A stretch of DNA of 64,000 nt from S139-23 sp047639315 (GCA_047639315.1 JBLINQ010000005.1:1-64000); one strand, 5' to 3'; positions 25,998 to 35,591 are shown, counted from the stretch's first letter. Numbers and translations: made by a program. The notes: generated by a model from the sequence alone, not told the origin.

Positions 25998-27350
25998 ATG
26001 GCCAAAATCCTCATTGTCGACGACGAAGATTCAGTCCGGCAATCAGTGAGCATGATTCTACGCTATGCACGCCACGAAGTCGTGGAAGCATCCACAGGGC
26101 GAAGGGCCTTAGCTGCTCTCAAGGAACATGAGGACGTCGTCGCAGTACTGTGTGACGTCAAAATGCCCGAAATGGATGGCTTGGAAGCCCTTTCTCAAGT
26201 CACCGAGCTCTATCCTGGTCTTCCCGTGATCATGATTTCGGGACATGGAACCATCGATACGGCGGTTGAGGCAACTAAACGGGGCGCCTTTGATTTCTTG
26301 GAGAAGCCCCTCGATCAAGACCGCCTCATGCTGTGCGTTCGCAATGCGCTGGAGCAGGCAGCACTCAAGACCGAGACGAAGAATCTCCGTGGTGAGCTGT
26401 CCGACAAGTGGCGCATGCTGGGAGACTCCCTGGCCATGAAGGAAATCAAGCAGACCATCGAGCGCATTGGCCCGACAGATGCGCGGGTGCTCGTGACCGG
26501 TGACAATGGCACCGGCAAAGAACTGGTAGCCCGCAATCTACACGCGTTTTCCTCGCGTATGTCCAAGCCATTCATCGACGTCAATTGCGCTGCGATTCCG
26601 AGCGAACTGATTGAAAGCGAGTTGTTTGGCCACGAGAAAGGTGCCTTCACCGGAGCCGATCGTCAAAAAACGGGACGCTTCGAGCAAGCTGATCAAGGAA
26701 CACTTTTTCTCGATGAGATTGGTGACATGGCGCAAGAGGCTCAAGCCAAAGTTCTGCGCGTGCTCGAAACCAATGAAGTTCAACGTGTGGGCAGTGGCGA
26801 GAGCATCAAGGTTGATGTTCGGGTCATCGCTGCGACCAACAAGAATTTGGAAGAGGAAGTCACCGAAGGCCGGTTCCGCGAAGACCTTTTGTTTCGCCTC
26901 AACGTCATCCCCATTCACTTGCCGCCCTTGCGTGAACGCCCTGAAGATATTCAGATCCTCTTAGAGAAGTTCACCGTCGAGATTTGCCACAAGTACGATA
27001 TGCCGCCGAAGAATTTCAGCCCCGAGGCCCAGGAGCACATGAAGCGGCTGTCGTGGCCGGGCAACGTCCGTGAACTGAGAAACTTCAGTGAACGGGCGGT
27101 CCTGCTCTCATCGGGCGAACAAGAAATTACCTTAGAGGATTTAGAACGACTCACGACGAAAGCATCAGCTGTCTTCAGTGAGAGCATTTTCGCCATTGGC
27201 ACGTTTGAAGAATTTAAGGCAACCAGTGAGCGCTTGTTCTTGCAAAAGAAGCTCGAAGAAAACGAATGGAATATCAAGCGGACTGCTGAATCTCTCGGTA
27301 TGCAAAGAAGCAACTTGTACAAGAAAATCGATCGATACAATCTCAAATGA
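25998..27350 (+). CDS. NtrC-type sigma-54 response regulator
   Basis: A 450-residue three-domain regulator. Receiver 1-120: IVDDEDSV acidic pair, phospho-Asp in LCDVKMPEMDG, Lys in EKPLDQ. AAA+ domain about 140-375: Walker A-like GDNGTGKELVAR, sigma-54 contact loop ELFGHEKGAFTGAD, Walker B TLFLDEIGDM, arginine-finger region FREDLLFRLNVIP and SWPGNVREL. C-terminal Fis-type HTH ending AESLGMQRSNLYKKIDRY. All motifs are intact, so it should drive sigma-54 promoters once phosphorylated. No histidine kinase is next to it. Its stop overlaps the lipoprotein start (ATGA). Confidence 0.93.
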   Translation: MAKILIVDDEDSVRQSVSMILRYARHEVVEASTGRRALAALKEHEDVVAVLCDVKMPEMDGLEALSQVTELYPGLPVIMISGHGTIDTAVEATKRGAFDFLEKPLDQDRLMLCVRNALEQAALKTETKNLRGELSDKWRMLGDSLAMKEIKQTIERIGPTDARVLVTGDNGTGKELVARNLHAFSSRMSKPFIDVNCAAIPSELIESELFGHEKGAFTGADRQKTGRFEQADQGTLFLDEIGDMAQEAQAKVLRVLETNEVQRVGSGESIKVDVRVIAATNKNLEEEVTEGRFREDLLFRLNVIPIHLPPLRERPEDIQILLEKFTVEICHKYDMPPKNFSPEAQEHMKRLSWPGNVRELRNFSERAVLLSSGEQEITLEDLERLTTKASAVFSESIFAIGTFEEFKATSERLFLQKKLEENEWNIKRTAESLGMQRSNLYKKIDRYNLK

Positions 27351-27982
27351 ACAATCATCGAATCATGACCTTATTGGTCATTGCGACTCTGGCGATGTTG
27401 ACCTCTTGTGGCACGGCTCCCAAAGAGGAAGAGCCCGAGAAGCTACCCGAGGCAAAGACCAGCCCATTGGGCATCGATCAACCCGATCCTGTCTTACTGG
27501 CCCGCTCTGCCATTGATGCCTATAAACGTGGAAAAGTCTGGGAGTTCTTTTCTTTCTTTGGCTTTGCTGATGGCAAAACTGGGGTTTACTTCAGTCCAGC
27601 CAATGTTGAAGAAGATCCATTCTTTGGCACTCGGATCGAGGAACTGCGCCCTTTGGCTCAAAGCCTTTTCCCATTAATGGACACACCTTCGAGCACGATT
27701 GAATTCGGCCAACCGATGACAGTGAGAAACCGCCCTCTCACAGTGGAGGTGCCGTTCTCGGTGGTCTACGATTTCGAGTCTCTCAGTGCCGAAGAGCGCA
27801 TGAGGGTCCTGACGGAAGTAAACACAGCGTTGGCGAGCCAAGGACAGCGAACGATCACTTTCGAGGAATACGCCAACAAGGTGCGTGAACTTCCAAATGA
27901 CTTGAGGCACCGATTCATCTATCAGAAAAAGAGATGGTATATCGATGGCGGCGTTTGGCGCCCTTATCGAGTCAAGCGATAG
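27347..27982 (+). CDS. Lipoprotein of unknown function
   Basis: A 211-residue protein with a lipoprotein signal: hydrophobic core IMTLLVIATLAML then lipobox LTSC with Cys at 21, followed by an acidic linker (KEEEPEKLPEAK). The mature part has no family I recognise; it includes ARSAIDAYKRGKVWEFFSFF and ends with FIYQKKRWYIDGGVWRPY, a pattern of small alpha/beta domains that recur in exported lipoproteins. It overlaps the sigma-54 regulator by 4 bp and is co-translated, so the two may act together. Anchoring in the outer or inner membrane is inferred. Confidence 0.7.
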   Translation: MNNHRIMTLLVIATLAMLTSCGTAPKEEEPEKLPEAKTSPLGIDQPDPVLLARSAIDAYKRGKVWEFFSFFGFADGKTGVYFSPANVEEDPFFGTRIEELRPLAQSLFPLMDTPSSTIEFGQPMTVRNRPLTVEVPFSVVYDFESLSAEERMRVLTEVNTALASQGQRTITFEEYANKVRELPNDLRHRFIYQKKRWYIDGGVWRPYRVKR

Positions 27983-28007
27983 ACGATCAGCCAACTCAAC
28001 GAAAAAA

Positions 28008-28035
28008 GGACACCCAACCGGGTGTCCCTTTTTTT
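28008..28035. terminator. Bidirectional intrinsic terminator
   Basis: Perfect stem GGACACCC/GGGTGTCC around AACC, with seven T residues on the plus strand and six A residues on the other side, between two convergent genes. It serves the lipoprotein operon and probably the 28065-29042 gene. Confidence 0.85.
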
Positions 28036-28064
28036 GTTCAATCGATTAGGCCGGGCCGAGTTGA

Positions 28065-29042
28065 TCAAGCCCAGAATTCGGGTTCGCTCACATACCAGAC
28101 GCCACGTTTCTTGACGAGTTCACGATCCGTCGGGGCGATTTCATCCGTGATGTCATCTTCCAGAATCCGATAGACCTGTTGAACTCGAGCCAAGAGCGCG
28201 TCGGGGAAACGTTCACGAACGCGAGCTTGGGATAACTCAAGCGCTTCGGCGAAGCTCAAAGCCGAGAGCCCAAAACCAAAGAACCCGAGCCTTGCTGAAG
28301 TGCTCTCGTCAAAACTCAAGTCCAGTTCGAGGTGGACCCAGAATGGAGTCAGAGTTCCTTGAGGCACACCTTCATCGGCATTGACCGGAATCATGCCCAA
28401 GCTTTCGACCAATGAGAACTTAATGTCGTACTCATCCATCATTGAGTTTTCTTCGACGACAAGGATGTCACGGTGCTGATGTTCGAAATTTTCGATGCAG
28501 GGAATATCGTTGATTTGAGGAAGGCCAAGGTTGGCGATCATCTCTTCGACTTCTTCGCGCATCCTCAAACCACATGCGACATAGATGGTGCCGTGCTCTT
28601 CGATGAAGACTTCAATGGCTGGCTCTTGTGCGACAGCTCCAAAACCACAGCGACCGGCTTCGATTAGATACTCACCATAAGTATTCCAAGCCTGTTGAAG
28701 TCGGTTGCGTTCGACTGGCTCCGAAGATCGGTAGGCGTCAGAATCGCGAAAGGCATCGAAAGACAACTCTTCGAAGAGCGCATACACCTCGTTCGGCAGT
28801 AATCGTTCCAACATCTTGGCCACGGTGTCAACGACCAAGTCGGCGGAAAGAAGAATTCGATATTCGTATTGATCGTCGACAAGTTCGTCACCGACGACAA
28901 AGCGAGAGTCATACCCCTGAGAAAGATTGACATCATCGCCACACGGATAAACACCGATCGGACAGTGAACATCACCAAATGTCTTGCGCCCAAGGCTGCT
29001 CCTAATCTTGTAGGGAGCGTGTACCAGGGGTGAGTTGGGCAT
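28065..29042 (-). CDS. Conserved-looking cytoplasmic protein of unknown function
   Basis: A 325-residue acidic soluble protein without signal or membrane segments. Visible features are TFGDVHCPIGVYPCGDDVNL near the N-terminus, an EVYALFEELSFDAF helix, and two roughly parallel alpha/beta halves; the second ends in VWYVSEPEFWA. I recognise no family. It has its own promoter (29113-29140) and shares a bidirectional terminator with the lipoprotein. It lies downstream of the pseudo-GTPase gene in the same direction, but the 398-bp gap and separate promoter argue against one operon. Confidence 0.6.
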   Translation of the reverse strand: MPNSPLVHAPYKIRSSLGRKTFGDVHCPIGVYPCGDDVNLSQGYDSRFVVGDELVDDQYEYRILLSADLVVDTVAKMLERLLPNEVYALFEELSFDAFRDSDAYRSSEPVERNRLQQAWNTYGEYLIEAGRCGFGAVAQEPAIEVFIEEHGTIYVACGLRMREEVEEMIANLGLPQINDIPCIENFEHQHRDILVVEENSMMDEYDIKFSLVESLGMIPVNADEGVPQGTLTPFWVHLELDLSFDESTSARLGFFGFGLSALSFAEALELSQARVRERFPDALLARVQQVYRILEDDITDEIAPTDRELVKKRGVWYVSEPEFWA

Positions 29043-29440
29043 GAAGCGATCCTTCTAAATCTGAATGTTCCCTTTGGCGCAGCGGGTTGATGCAGGCACC
29101 AACGTGGATCGCATTATATACGTGGTGAGGGACCTAACAAGCATGAGAAGGTTAATAGGAATGGTGTGTTGACGGAACAGTCATCGACGGCTCACGCACT
29201 AATGATGTCCCAACGTATTGCCCGCAATGACGTTCGGTCGCAACCGCTCGAAATGGCCGATACGTGGCCAAATTTGACAAGATCGGCAAAGCGTAACTTT
29301 CCAGCACAAGACTCTCTTCGGCCCCCACCATTGCTGGATGTTGGAAGGTAAAAGGCGGCAAGGACTTAGCAACTTGAGGATGCCTCACCGCAGCGAGGTG
29401 AACACCGAGAATACAGTTGAAAGCACCACATTTTGAAAAT
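29043..29440. other. Intergenic region with a promoter
   Basis: Nearly 400 bp without a supported gene. It contains the promoter of the 28065-29042 gene; nothing else is recognised apart from a short CCTC/GAGG stem near 29383-29400. Confidence 0.5.
29113..29140 (-). promoter_or_regulatory. Promoter of the 28065-29042 gene
   Basis: On the minus strand TTGTTA (29140-29135), a 16-bp spacer and TATAAT (29118-29113) form a near-consensus sigma-70 promoter about 70 bp upstream of the start codon. Confidence 0.6.
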
Positions 29441-30250
29441 TCACAAAGTTAGTGAGACAACCACAGCTGCGATCAGAGTGGTGGCTACCGCGATGCCGAT
29501 CAAGATCTTGGTCGAGAGAAAGCCCACGGCGGTCCGCTTGGTCAGACTCGGAATGAGCCTCACTTCTTGACCTAACTCGTCCGCCGCTGGGACGATACAT
29601 GGATCGACCGGAACGCATTCATAGACTCGGTCTCGGATCTTGATGTGCCCACTGAGCCCACGCTTCGACAATTCGGATTCATAACCGCGGTAGTTGCCCA
29701 AAACCTGAGCTTTGGCGGCGTGGAGGACATCAATCGGCCGCTTTGTGGTCATGCCGATCTTGTGCATCTCGGGATTCCATACGGACTTCCGACTCAAGAA
29801 GAGACTGCTCCTGTCACTATCAGCGTCGTCGTAAGTCTGAACTAACAAGGGAAGTTCTTCTGGCTTACGCGACAGGCTCTCGAGTTCGGCCAGAAACTCA
29901 AAATAGTGCTTCACTGAATCGTCCGATCCTGGATCTCGGTCGTCAAGATAGATGATGGCATCAGCAGCTCGGTAGATCAGAACGTCATTTGATGGGGATT
30001 GAAGTTCACCCGGCCGAGCCATGACGTCGATCATCACCTTCATGCCAAAGAGGCTATCGGCGTCGTCTAAGGGCCACCGAAATCCAACGATTCGGTCGCC
30101 ACCAGCATGTATGACCGTTAGATTCTCAGCGCCGGCGTCGAGGAGGCAATCATGCAATTCCCGCACAGTCGCGAACTTGGTCGACTTCTGCTGCCCCGAC
30201 AAGATGATCCGGAAAATGATTTCCTGGTTGTCGATTTTGATTTCAACCAT
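29441..30250 (-). CDS. MglA-like pseudo-GTPase with C-terminal membrane anchor
   Basis: A 269-residue protein whose first 180 residues line up with MglA/Ras-like small GTPases: MVEIKIDNQEIIFRIILSGQ matches the MglA opening, IVGFRWPLDDADSLFGMKV matches the switch-I/strand region, VMARPGEL matches the switch-II VPGQ, and AADAIIYLDDRD matches GADGIVFVADS. The nucleotide motifs are broken: the P-loop GxxxxGK[ST] reads GQQKSTKF, and NKxD reads TYDDAD. GTP binding is therefore unlikely. A basic region and a single C-terminal helix (about 247-269) make it tail-anchored. It lies 6 bp after the DUF4388 protein gene. Scaffold or sensor function is inferred. Confidence 0.65.
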   Translation of the reverse strand: MVEIKIDNQEIIFRIILSGQQKSTKFATVRELHDCLLDAGAENLTVIHAGGDRIVGFRWPLDDADSLFGMKVMIDVMARPGELQSPSNDVLIYRAADAIIYLDDRDPGSDDSVKHYFEFLAELESLSRKPEELPLLVQTYDDADSDRSSLFLSRKSVWNPEMHKIGMTTKRPIDVLHAAKAQVLGNYRGYESELSKRGLSGHIKIRDRVYECVPVDPCIVPAADELGQEVRLIPSLTKRTAVGFLSTKILIGIAVATTLIAAVVVSLTL

Positions 30251-30256
30251 CGGAAA

Positions 30257-33200
30257 TTAGTCCCTGTATGTCTCAATAGCGCCGTGAACATCGCCGGCAA
30301 CCAGAACGCAGCGACCATCGTATCGGAACGAGATTGATCGCGAACCAGACTGAGAACGTAATCCGTGCAAAAGCTTGTCCTGTTCGGCATTGAGAAGGAC
30401 CTGCGAACCGTCTTCGAGTTCGACCAAGAATTCACTCCGGTCCAGTGGATAAATGACACCCGTGCTCTCACGCAAAAGAGCCTTCCACTTCTTTCCCAGG
30501 ACTCGTGTCTGATCGTTGCTACCAATCTCCAAGATGCCGCCATCTTTGAGAACTCCAAGGAGCCTGGTTCCTGAACGCACTAAGTTACCTTTGATCCGTC
30601 TCTCGAGGTCGAACTTAACTGAGCTCTGAAGGTCACGTGTAAGCCGGTGCAAACGTCCGAGAATGTCGGTCACAAAAATGGACTGGCCGTGAATGACTGG
30701 CTCGCCGTTGTAAGTACCCAAAACTGTCTTTTCGATCTTCCGCTTCGAGACATCGATCTCCAGCAAAGACCCAGCTTCATCAACAGCAAAAACACGGCCG
30801 GAATCTTCAACGAGATGCAAGATCGGCGACTTGAGTTTGATCGGATTAGGAAACTCGTTGCCCTTGTTGTCCAAGAAGATAATCCTGGGATTACCGTCAT
30901 GAGTCGCAACGACGTAGGTCGTACCATGAACAACCAATCCAGCGATGGGATCCAAGGAAACTCTCGTATCCCAGTTCTTCGGATCCTTCTTTTCGGCATC
31001 AAAGAACATCACGTGCCCTTCGGTTGTCGCGAAAACGGCGCCGCCGTTGGCAATAACCAATCCTGTGCATGGGCTCACAAATGACTCTGATTCGACACGC
31101 CGAGGTTTCGCGCCCAATGTTTCGGCGCGATAGACGACACCGTTGCCAGCCAAGAATACGACCGCTCGACCGTCCAAGGCGACATCGCTGATTCGATCAC
31201 CAATCTCGCGCCTTTCGGCCGGCAATTTTTCAAGTACCACGATCGACTGAAACGGGCTTTCTTCCCAAGATAGGCGCCGCTCTTTGGCGCGGAATCCTGG
31301 ACGTGAGATTTCGTATTTTGCGTTGGGTGATTCGGCGGTGAGCTGCAATCGCTTGACACCCCTTGAGTCGAGATTTTCGCGGTCAGAAATAAGGGCGTCA
31401 ACAGGAGCTGCTATGATCTCGAAAGGAACCCGTAGCTGTGCCAGCGTTTGCCTGGAGACAACGCGGATCGACTCGATACTGAGCTGATCACGACTCTCTG
31501 CGAAGAAGTTCTTTCGAGCCTTTTGATGGGCTGTCTCGAATTCCCCGTTCGCCAAGTGCTGCTCGATTTCTTTCAGCGCCTTGGTTTCTCGCGTCAGGTG
31601 TTCTTCGATCTCTTTCATCCGTCCAGGAATTTGCCGAGATTCATGTGCGCCCCACGACTGTTGCGAAGATGACCTTAATTCGGCCCAAGCTTTTTCATAT
31701 GCAGCCAAAGAGTTCTTGAGATCCCCTAAGATCAGGTGGCTCTTAGCGCGACTAACATGGTCATCAGCCCGCTTACGGCTCTTCTTCTCTTCCTCACGCA
31801 ACTCCACTTTCGACAGCTGGAACTTTCGCCGTAGATTGTGGACTTCGCCAAGGGCACGAGTTTCGTCATCCTTGGCATTCGACGCGGTCATAGTCAAAGG
31901 GAAACGATCGGCAATACCAGCGTATCGTTGCGCCTGAGCTTGCCAACCTTCCTGCGTCACGATGTTCGTTTCAGCTTCATGAATTTGGTCGTACGCAGCC
32001 TCTGCGGTGTTGTGATAATAGAGGTATGCGATAATCGTGGTGACGATCATGACGACAGTGACAAAGAACGCCAAACCCGCCATCTTCTGACGCTTCTGTT
32101 GATCCAGTTGACGTTCGATCTCTTGGATCTTCTCGAGGCAGATATCTTTGGTGACCGAGTCGAAACTGACCACGAGCTTGTAGGCACCAAGAGCTCCCGC
32201 GAGATCTCCCATGGCGTGCATTCTGGCCGCCAAGCGCATGTAGGTCTCGATCGCTTCGTTAATCTGTCCGTTCTTCGCTAAGACTCGCGCCTGCAAGAAC
32301 GATAACCCAATGTCGTCGGGAGCAATCGTCAAGAGATAATCTAAGATCCGTTGCGCATCGGAGTAGCGCGCCGATTCAAAGTAGAAGCTGCACAGTTTCA
32401 ATCCAAGATCGAAGGTTTCGTGATCCTCATTGTTGAGCACATCTTCGAGCTGTGAAAGGAGACACAAACCCTGCTCTAACGCACGGAAGTCCGTAGGTAG
32501 GATTCCCATCAAGTATTGATAGATGGCTAGAGCTTCACGGACTAGCCCTTTCTCAACTAAGGCGATAGCGCAAAACTTGTAATGAGAGGCGGCCTTGGCA
32601 ATTCGATTTTCACGGAGGTAGGCCTGAGCCAAGCGTTTGTGCAAGGCGATACTACGACGGTCGTAGCGCACCGCACATTTGAACAGACGAATCCCATCTT
32701 CATGGCGGCCGTCTATAACCAACTGGTCACCGACCTCGATCAAATCATCCAATTCGAGCTTGCGTACGTTGCCACGCTCCTTCAGATTCGAAAGGGCAAG
32801 GTCGACGTGGTATCGGGGAAGTCCAGTGGCGTTCGTGATCTCTGGAGAGCCGCAAACATTATCGATGTGATTGAAAACGATCCTCTCGACGGCGGAAAAC
32901 TCCAACCCTATCGAGCCCGATTCTGAAGTCGTCTGAGCCCAAATATGCTTGCCACCGCCGATTTGGTCGATCACTCTCGCCCATTCATCTTGGCGGCGAG
33001 CCGCTTCCATGACGGTCAGGTCGAGAACGAAGAATTGGCGATTCGGGTTTTCTTCTGGCCACGACTCTTCGTCCAGATTGAAGCTGACGTTCTTCCAGAG
33101 GAAGATCTCGAGGATCAGCTCCTCGTGAAGCCTGCGGGTAGCGCCTTCAACTTGCTCCCTGGTGATGGTCCCTCTTTTCTCAAGGAATTCCACCGCGGGA

Positions 33201-33460
33201 ACCTGAAACTGCCCCGACTTCGTCAAGGCATCGGTGTAATCGTCGTAGCTCAGCTCTCCTTGATCCACCAAGATCGCGGCCAAATCCTGATTCTTGGGCA
33301 TCTCCAAGAGTCCAATTCGATCGGCGTCGAGAACCAGGGCCCGTTTCTCAAGAATATTTTCGCGATTCTGGAGACGGAGAACTCCCTGTTTTCGATTCAT
33401 GGCCAACATCTGGAAGACATTGGACAAGTCGATACTCAGTAAATCACCTCGAATGGCCAT
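30257..33460 (-). CDS. DUF4388-TPR-transmembrane-beta-propeller protein
   Basis: A 1067-residue protein. Residues 1-170 carry a DUF4388/PATAN-type domain (MAIRGDLLSIDLSNVFQMLA, RKQGVLRLQNRE, ILEIFLWKN). Helical TPR-like repeats fill about 245-450 (DGIRLFKCAVRYDRRSIALH, ARYSDAQRILDYLLTIAPDD). One membrane helix lies at 461-482. A helical, charged stretch follows to about 690, then a PEGA-like segment and a beta-propeller with repeated short-strand units (GLVVHGTTYVVATHDG, LHLVEDSGRVFAVDE) to the end. Topology: DUF4388 and TPR inside, propeller outside. DUF4388/PATAN domains are linked to polarity and chemosensory-type regulation. Operon with the MglA-like pseudo-GTPase. Confidence 0.72.
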   Translation of the reverse strand: MAIRGDLLSIDLSNVFQMLAMNRKQGVLRLQNRENILEKRALVLDADRIGLLEMPKNQDLAAILVDQGELSYDDYTDALTKSGQFQVPAVEFLEKRGTITREQVEGATRRLHEELILEIFLWKNVSFNLDEESWPEENPNRQFFVLDLTVMEAARRQDEWARVIDQIGGGKHIWAQTTSESGSIGLEFSAVERIVFNHIDNVCGSPEITNATGLPRYHVDLALSNLKERGNVRKLELDDLIEVGDQLVIDGRHEDGIRLFKCAVRYDRRSIALHKRLAQAYLRENRIAKAASHYKFCAIALVEKGLVREALAIYQYLMGILPTDFRALEQGLCLLSQLEDVLNNEDHETFDLGLKLCSFYFESARYSDAQRILDYLLTIAPDDIGLSFLQARVLAKNGQINEAIETYMRLAARMHAMGDLAGALGAYKLVVSFDSVTKDICLEKIQEIERQLDQQKRQKMAGLAFFVTVVMIVTTIIAYLYYHNTAEAAYDQIHEAETNIVTQEGWQAQAQRYAGIADRFPLTMTASNAKDDETRALGEVHNLRRKFQLSKVELREEEKKSRKRADDHVSRAKSHLILGDLKNSLAAYEKAWAELRSSSQQSWGAHESRQIPGRMKEIEEHLTRETKALKEIEQHLANGEFETAHQKARKNFFAESRDQLSIESIRVVSRQTLAQLRVPFEIIAAPVDALISDRENLDSRGVKRLQLTAESPNAKYEISRPGFRAKERRLSWEESPFQSIVVLEKLPAERREIGDRISDVALDGRAVVFLAGNGVVYRAETLGAKPRRVESESFVSPCTGLVIANGGAVFATTEGHVMFFDAEKKDPKNWDTRVSLDPIAGLVVHGTTYVVATHDGNPRIIFLDNKGNEFPNPIKLKSPILHLVEDSGRVFAVDEAGSLLEIDVSKRKIEKTVLGTYNGEPVIHGQSIFVTDILGRLHRLTRDLQSSVKFDLERRIKGNLVRSGTRLLGVLKDGGILEIGSNDQTRVLGKKWKALLRESTGVIYPLDRSEFLVELEDGSQVLLNAEQDKLLHGLRSQSGSRSISFRYDGRCVLVAGDVHGAIETYRD

Positions 33461-33749
33461 GCAGGGATCCTCGCACGTGGTTCATGGGTGCCTCTGCATT
33501 GATCGAGGAACCCAGAGAAAACTCTGATTGTCTTATCGGCTAAAAGAGCCACAATGGATGAGAACGAATGGTGATGGACTTGTCACATTTTTTGGCTTGA
33601 GCTCCTGACACCGCGGCATGCCTAAGTTACTTCAGGCAATAGAGTTAAGTCTGATCGGCCCGAGAATGGCACATTTCGGATAGGTTGAGTAGAATCCCAG
33701 ACCTGCTATGGGTTCGCTAATTAGGCAGGTTGAGCCCGGAGGGGAAGCC

Positions 33750-34331
33750 ATGAATTCCAACGACAATCGAACACGATCGACCACTAAAAGAGCTTGGCTC
33801 AATGTGAGTGGCCGCTGGCAATTCTTCCGGGGGCGGAGCTGCCATAGCTTCGATTTGTCCTACGAGAAATTCCACCGCCTGCTTGACCTCAATCCCCATT
33901 CTTTCACCGCCCACTTCTATCTTGGCCAGATCGCTCGCGAACGGGGCCAAGCCCGATTGGCTTTTGACCACTACTTGGCCGCCTATCGCAGCTCAGTTAC
34001 CGCCTTCAATCGGAGCAAATTGCCCGATGATCTCAAGAATCACATCGCTCTGCGCCATGGACTTAGTCGCTCAAAGCGCGTCGTTTTCCATGAGCTCGGC
34101 CAACAAACTGGTCCCAGCATTATTCGAGCTGAATTTGAGGCCATCGATCACACCGGATTTGGCCGCCATCCAGAATTTGAGATCCATCTGCCTCAAAATC
34201 AGGAAATTGGTGTCACCGATTTCAGCAGCACTGAGGAAGCCCAGAAGTTCGAAGACCGGGCGCCAATTTCCCAGGAAGAACTCGAGTCAGTAGACCTGGA
34301 AGTGCTCATCAGCCAGTTGATGGCTGAATAA
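33750..34331 (+). CDS. TPR-like protein of unknown function
   Basis: A 193-residue soluble protein starting MNSNDNRTRSTT. A helical pair FDLSYEKFHRLLDLNPHSF and TAHFYLGQIARERGQARLAF, about residues 35-75, has the spacing of a tetratricopeptide repeat. The C-terminal third is acidic. ATG 33750 follows GGAGGGG at 5 bp, better than the longer frame from 33708. No family is recognised. Divergent from the DUF4388 gene, whose own TPR region hints at a shared theme. Confidence 0.55.
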   Translation: MNSNDNRTRSTTKRAWLNVSGRWQFFRGRSCHSFDLSYEKFHRLLDLNPHSFTAHFYLGQIARERGQARLAFDHYLAAYRSSVTAFNRSKLPDDLKNHIALRHGLSRSKRVVFHELGQQTGPSIIRAEFEAIDHTGFGRHPEFEIHLPQNQEIGVTDFSSTEEAQKFEDRAPISQEELESVDLEVLISQLMAE

Positions 34332-34484
34332 TAGACTCCTACCCCAATTTTAGGCTGTTTTTGACCGGGTATTCCGCCCCTCGTCTCTGTTCCTGAGGCC
34401 GGGAGGTGCATATCATGATTGTAATGACGCGTCGGGGCATTTTTCGAGTCCGGCCAACGTCAAGATCAGCACAGAAGGAAACTT

Positions 34485-35591
34485 ATGAAGCGCACACCAC
34501 TCCACCAGAAGCACGTGGATGCCCAGGCTCGGATGATTGATTTTGGCGGTTGGGACATGCCCGTCATGTACACCGACATCAAAAGCGAACATAAAGTGAT
34601 CCGCAATGGTGTTGGCCTTTTCGACCTGTGCCACATGGGACGAGTCCGGATCCATGGCCCAATGGCCCATGACCTCGTTCAAAAAGCCCAAACGAACAAC
34701 CTGAACACGATCAAAGTGGGTCAAATCCGCTACGCCATGTTGTTGCAAGACGACGGCGGTGTCATCGACGATATCTTGGTCCACCACCGGGAGAACGATA
34801 TTTTCTTGGTGATCAACGCTTCGAATCGCGAACGAGATGTGGCACGCCTGCATGAACTCGCGGCGGGCATGGACGTGACCATTGATGACGTTTCAGATGA
34901 AATGTCCATGATTGCTGTGCAAGGCCCTCTTTCTGAGAAAGTCGTCGCCAAAGTCGCACCTGAAATGGCTGTTTCAGATCTCGGCTATTACCAATTGGCT
35001 GAAGGCACGATCATGGGGCAGCCAGCTATGCTGACGCGAACCGGCTATACCGGCGAAGACGGCTTCGAGATTTACGCGCCAACTTCGATCATCGCAGACC
35101 TTTGGGATCTCACTCTTGCTGAAGGCAAAGAAGAAGACATCCAATGCTGCGGTCTTGGCGCTCGCGACACCCTGCGCTTAGAAGCAGGCATGCCCCTCTA
35201 CGGGCATGAAATCACCGAAGACATCAATCCTGTTGAAGCAGGACTCATGTTCGGTGTCCGCCTTAAGAAACCAGACTATCCCGGCAAAGATGTCATCGCT
35301 CGCGTGAAAGCTGAAGGGCCCAAGCGACGCATTGTCGGTTTGACCGTTGAAGGGCGTCGTATTCCTCGCGAAGGATACTCAATCATGAATGGCGACACAG
35401 TCGTCGGCCATGTGGCCAGCGGCAGCTGGTCGCCGACATTCGAATGTGCCATCGCCACGGCTTTGGTTGCTTCGGAGGTCTTGGATGACGCCCCAAAGTT
35501 GGAAGTAGATATTCGCGGCAAGCGCGCTTCGGCGCAGTTGGTTGACTTGCCGTTTTACAAGCGAGACGGAAGTGGATCGCTTAACAGTTAA
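34485..35591 (+). CDS. gcvT: Glycine cleavage system T protein (aminomethyltransferase)
   Basis: A 368-residue T-protein that moves the aminomethyl carbon from lipoyl-GcvH to tetrahydrofolate. Recognisable are RTPLHQKHVDAQARMIDFGGWDMPV, GLFDLCHMG, the tract DDILVHHRENDIFLVINAS, the catalytic-Asp region and the C-terminal barrel segment PGKDVIARVKAEGPKRRIVG. SD AAGGAAA lies just upstream of ATG 34485. First gene of the gcvT-gcvH-gcvPA-gcvPB-lipM operon. I see no glycine riboswitch in the 150-bp leader. Confidence 0.96.
   Translation: MKRTPLHQKHVDAQARMIDFGGWDMPVMYTDIKSEHKVIRNGVGLFDLCHMGRVRIHGPMAHDLVQKAQTNNLNTIKVGQIRYAMLLQDDGGVIDDILVHHRENDIFLVINASNRERDVARLHELAAGMDVTIDDVSDEMSMIAVQGPLSEKVVAKVAPEMAVSDLGYYQLAEGTIMGQPAMLTRTGYTGEDGFEIYAPTSIIADLWDLTLAEGKEEDIQCCGLGARDTLRLEAGMPLYGHEITEDINPVEAGLMFGVRLKKPDYPGKDVIARVKAEGPKRRIVGLTVEGRRIPREGYSIMNGDTVVGHVASGSWSPTFECAIATALVASEVLDDAPKLEVDIRGKRASAQLVDLPFYKRDGSGSLNS

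Noticed and set aside
34332..34484. Glycine riboswitch before gcvT
   Set aside because: I looked for the tandem aptamer core and saw none; the leader is only about 150 bp.
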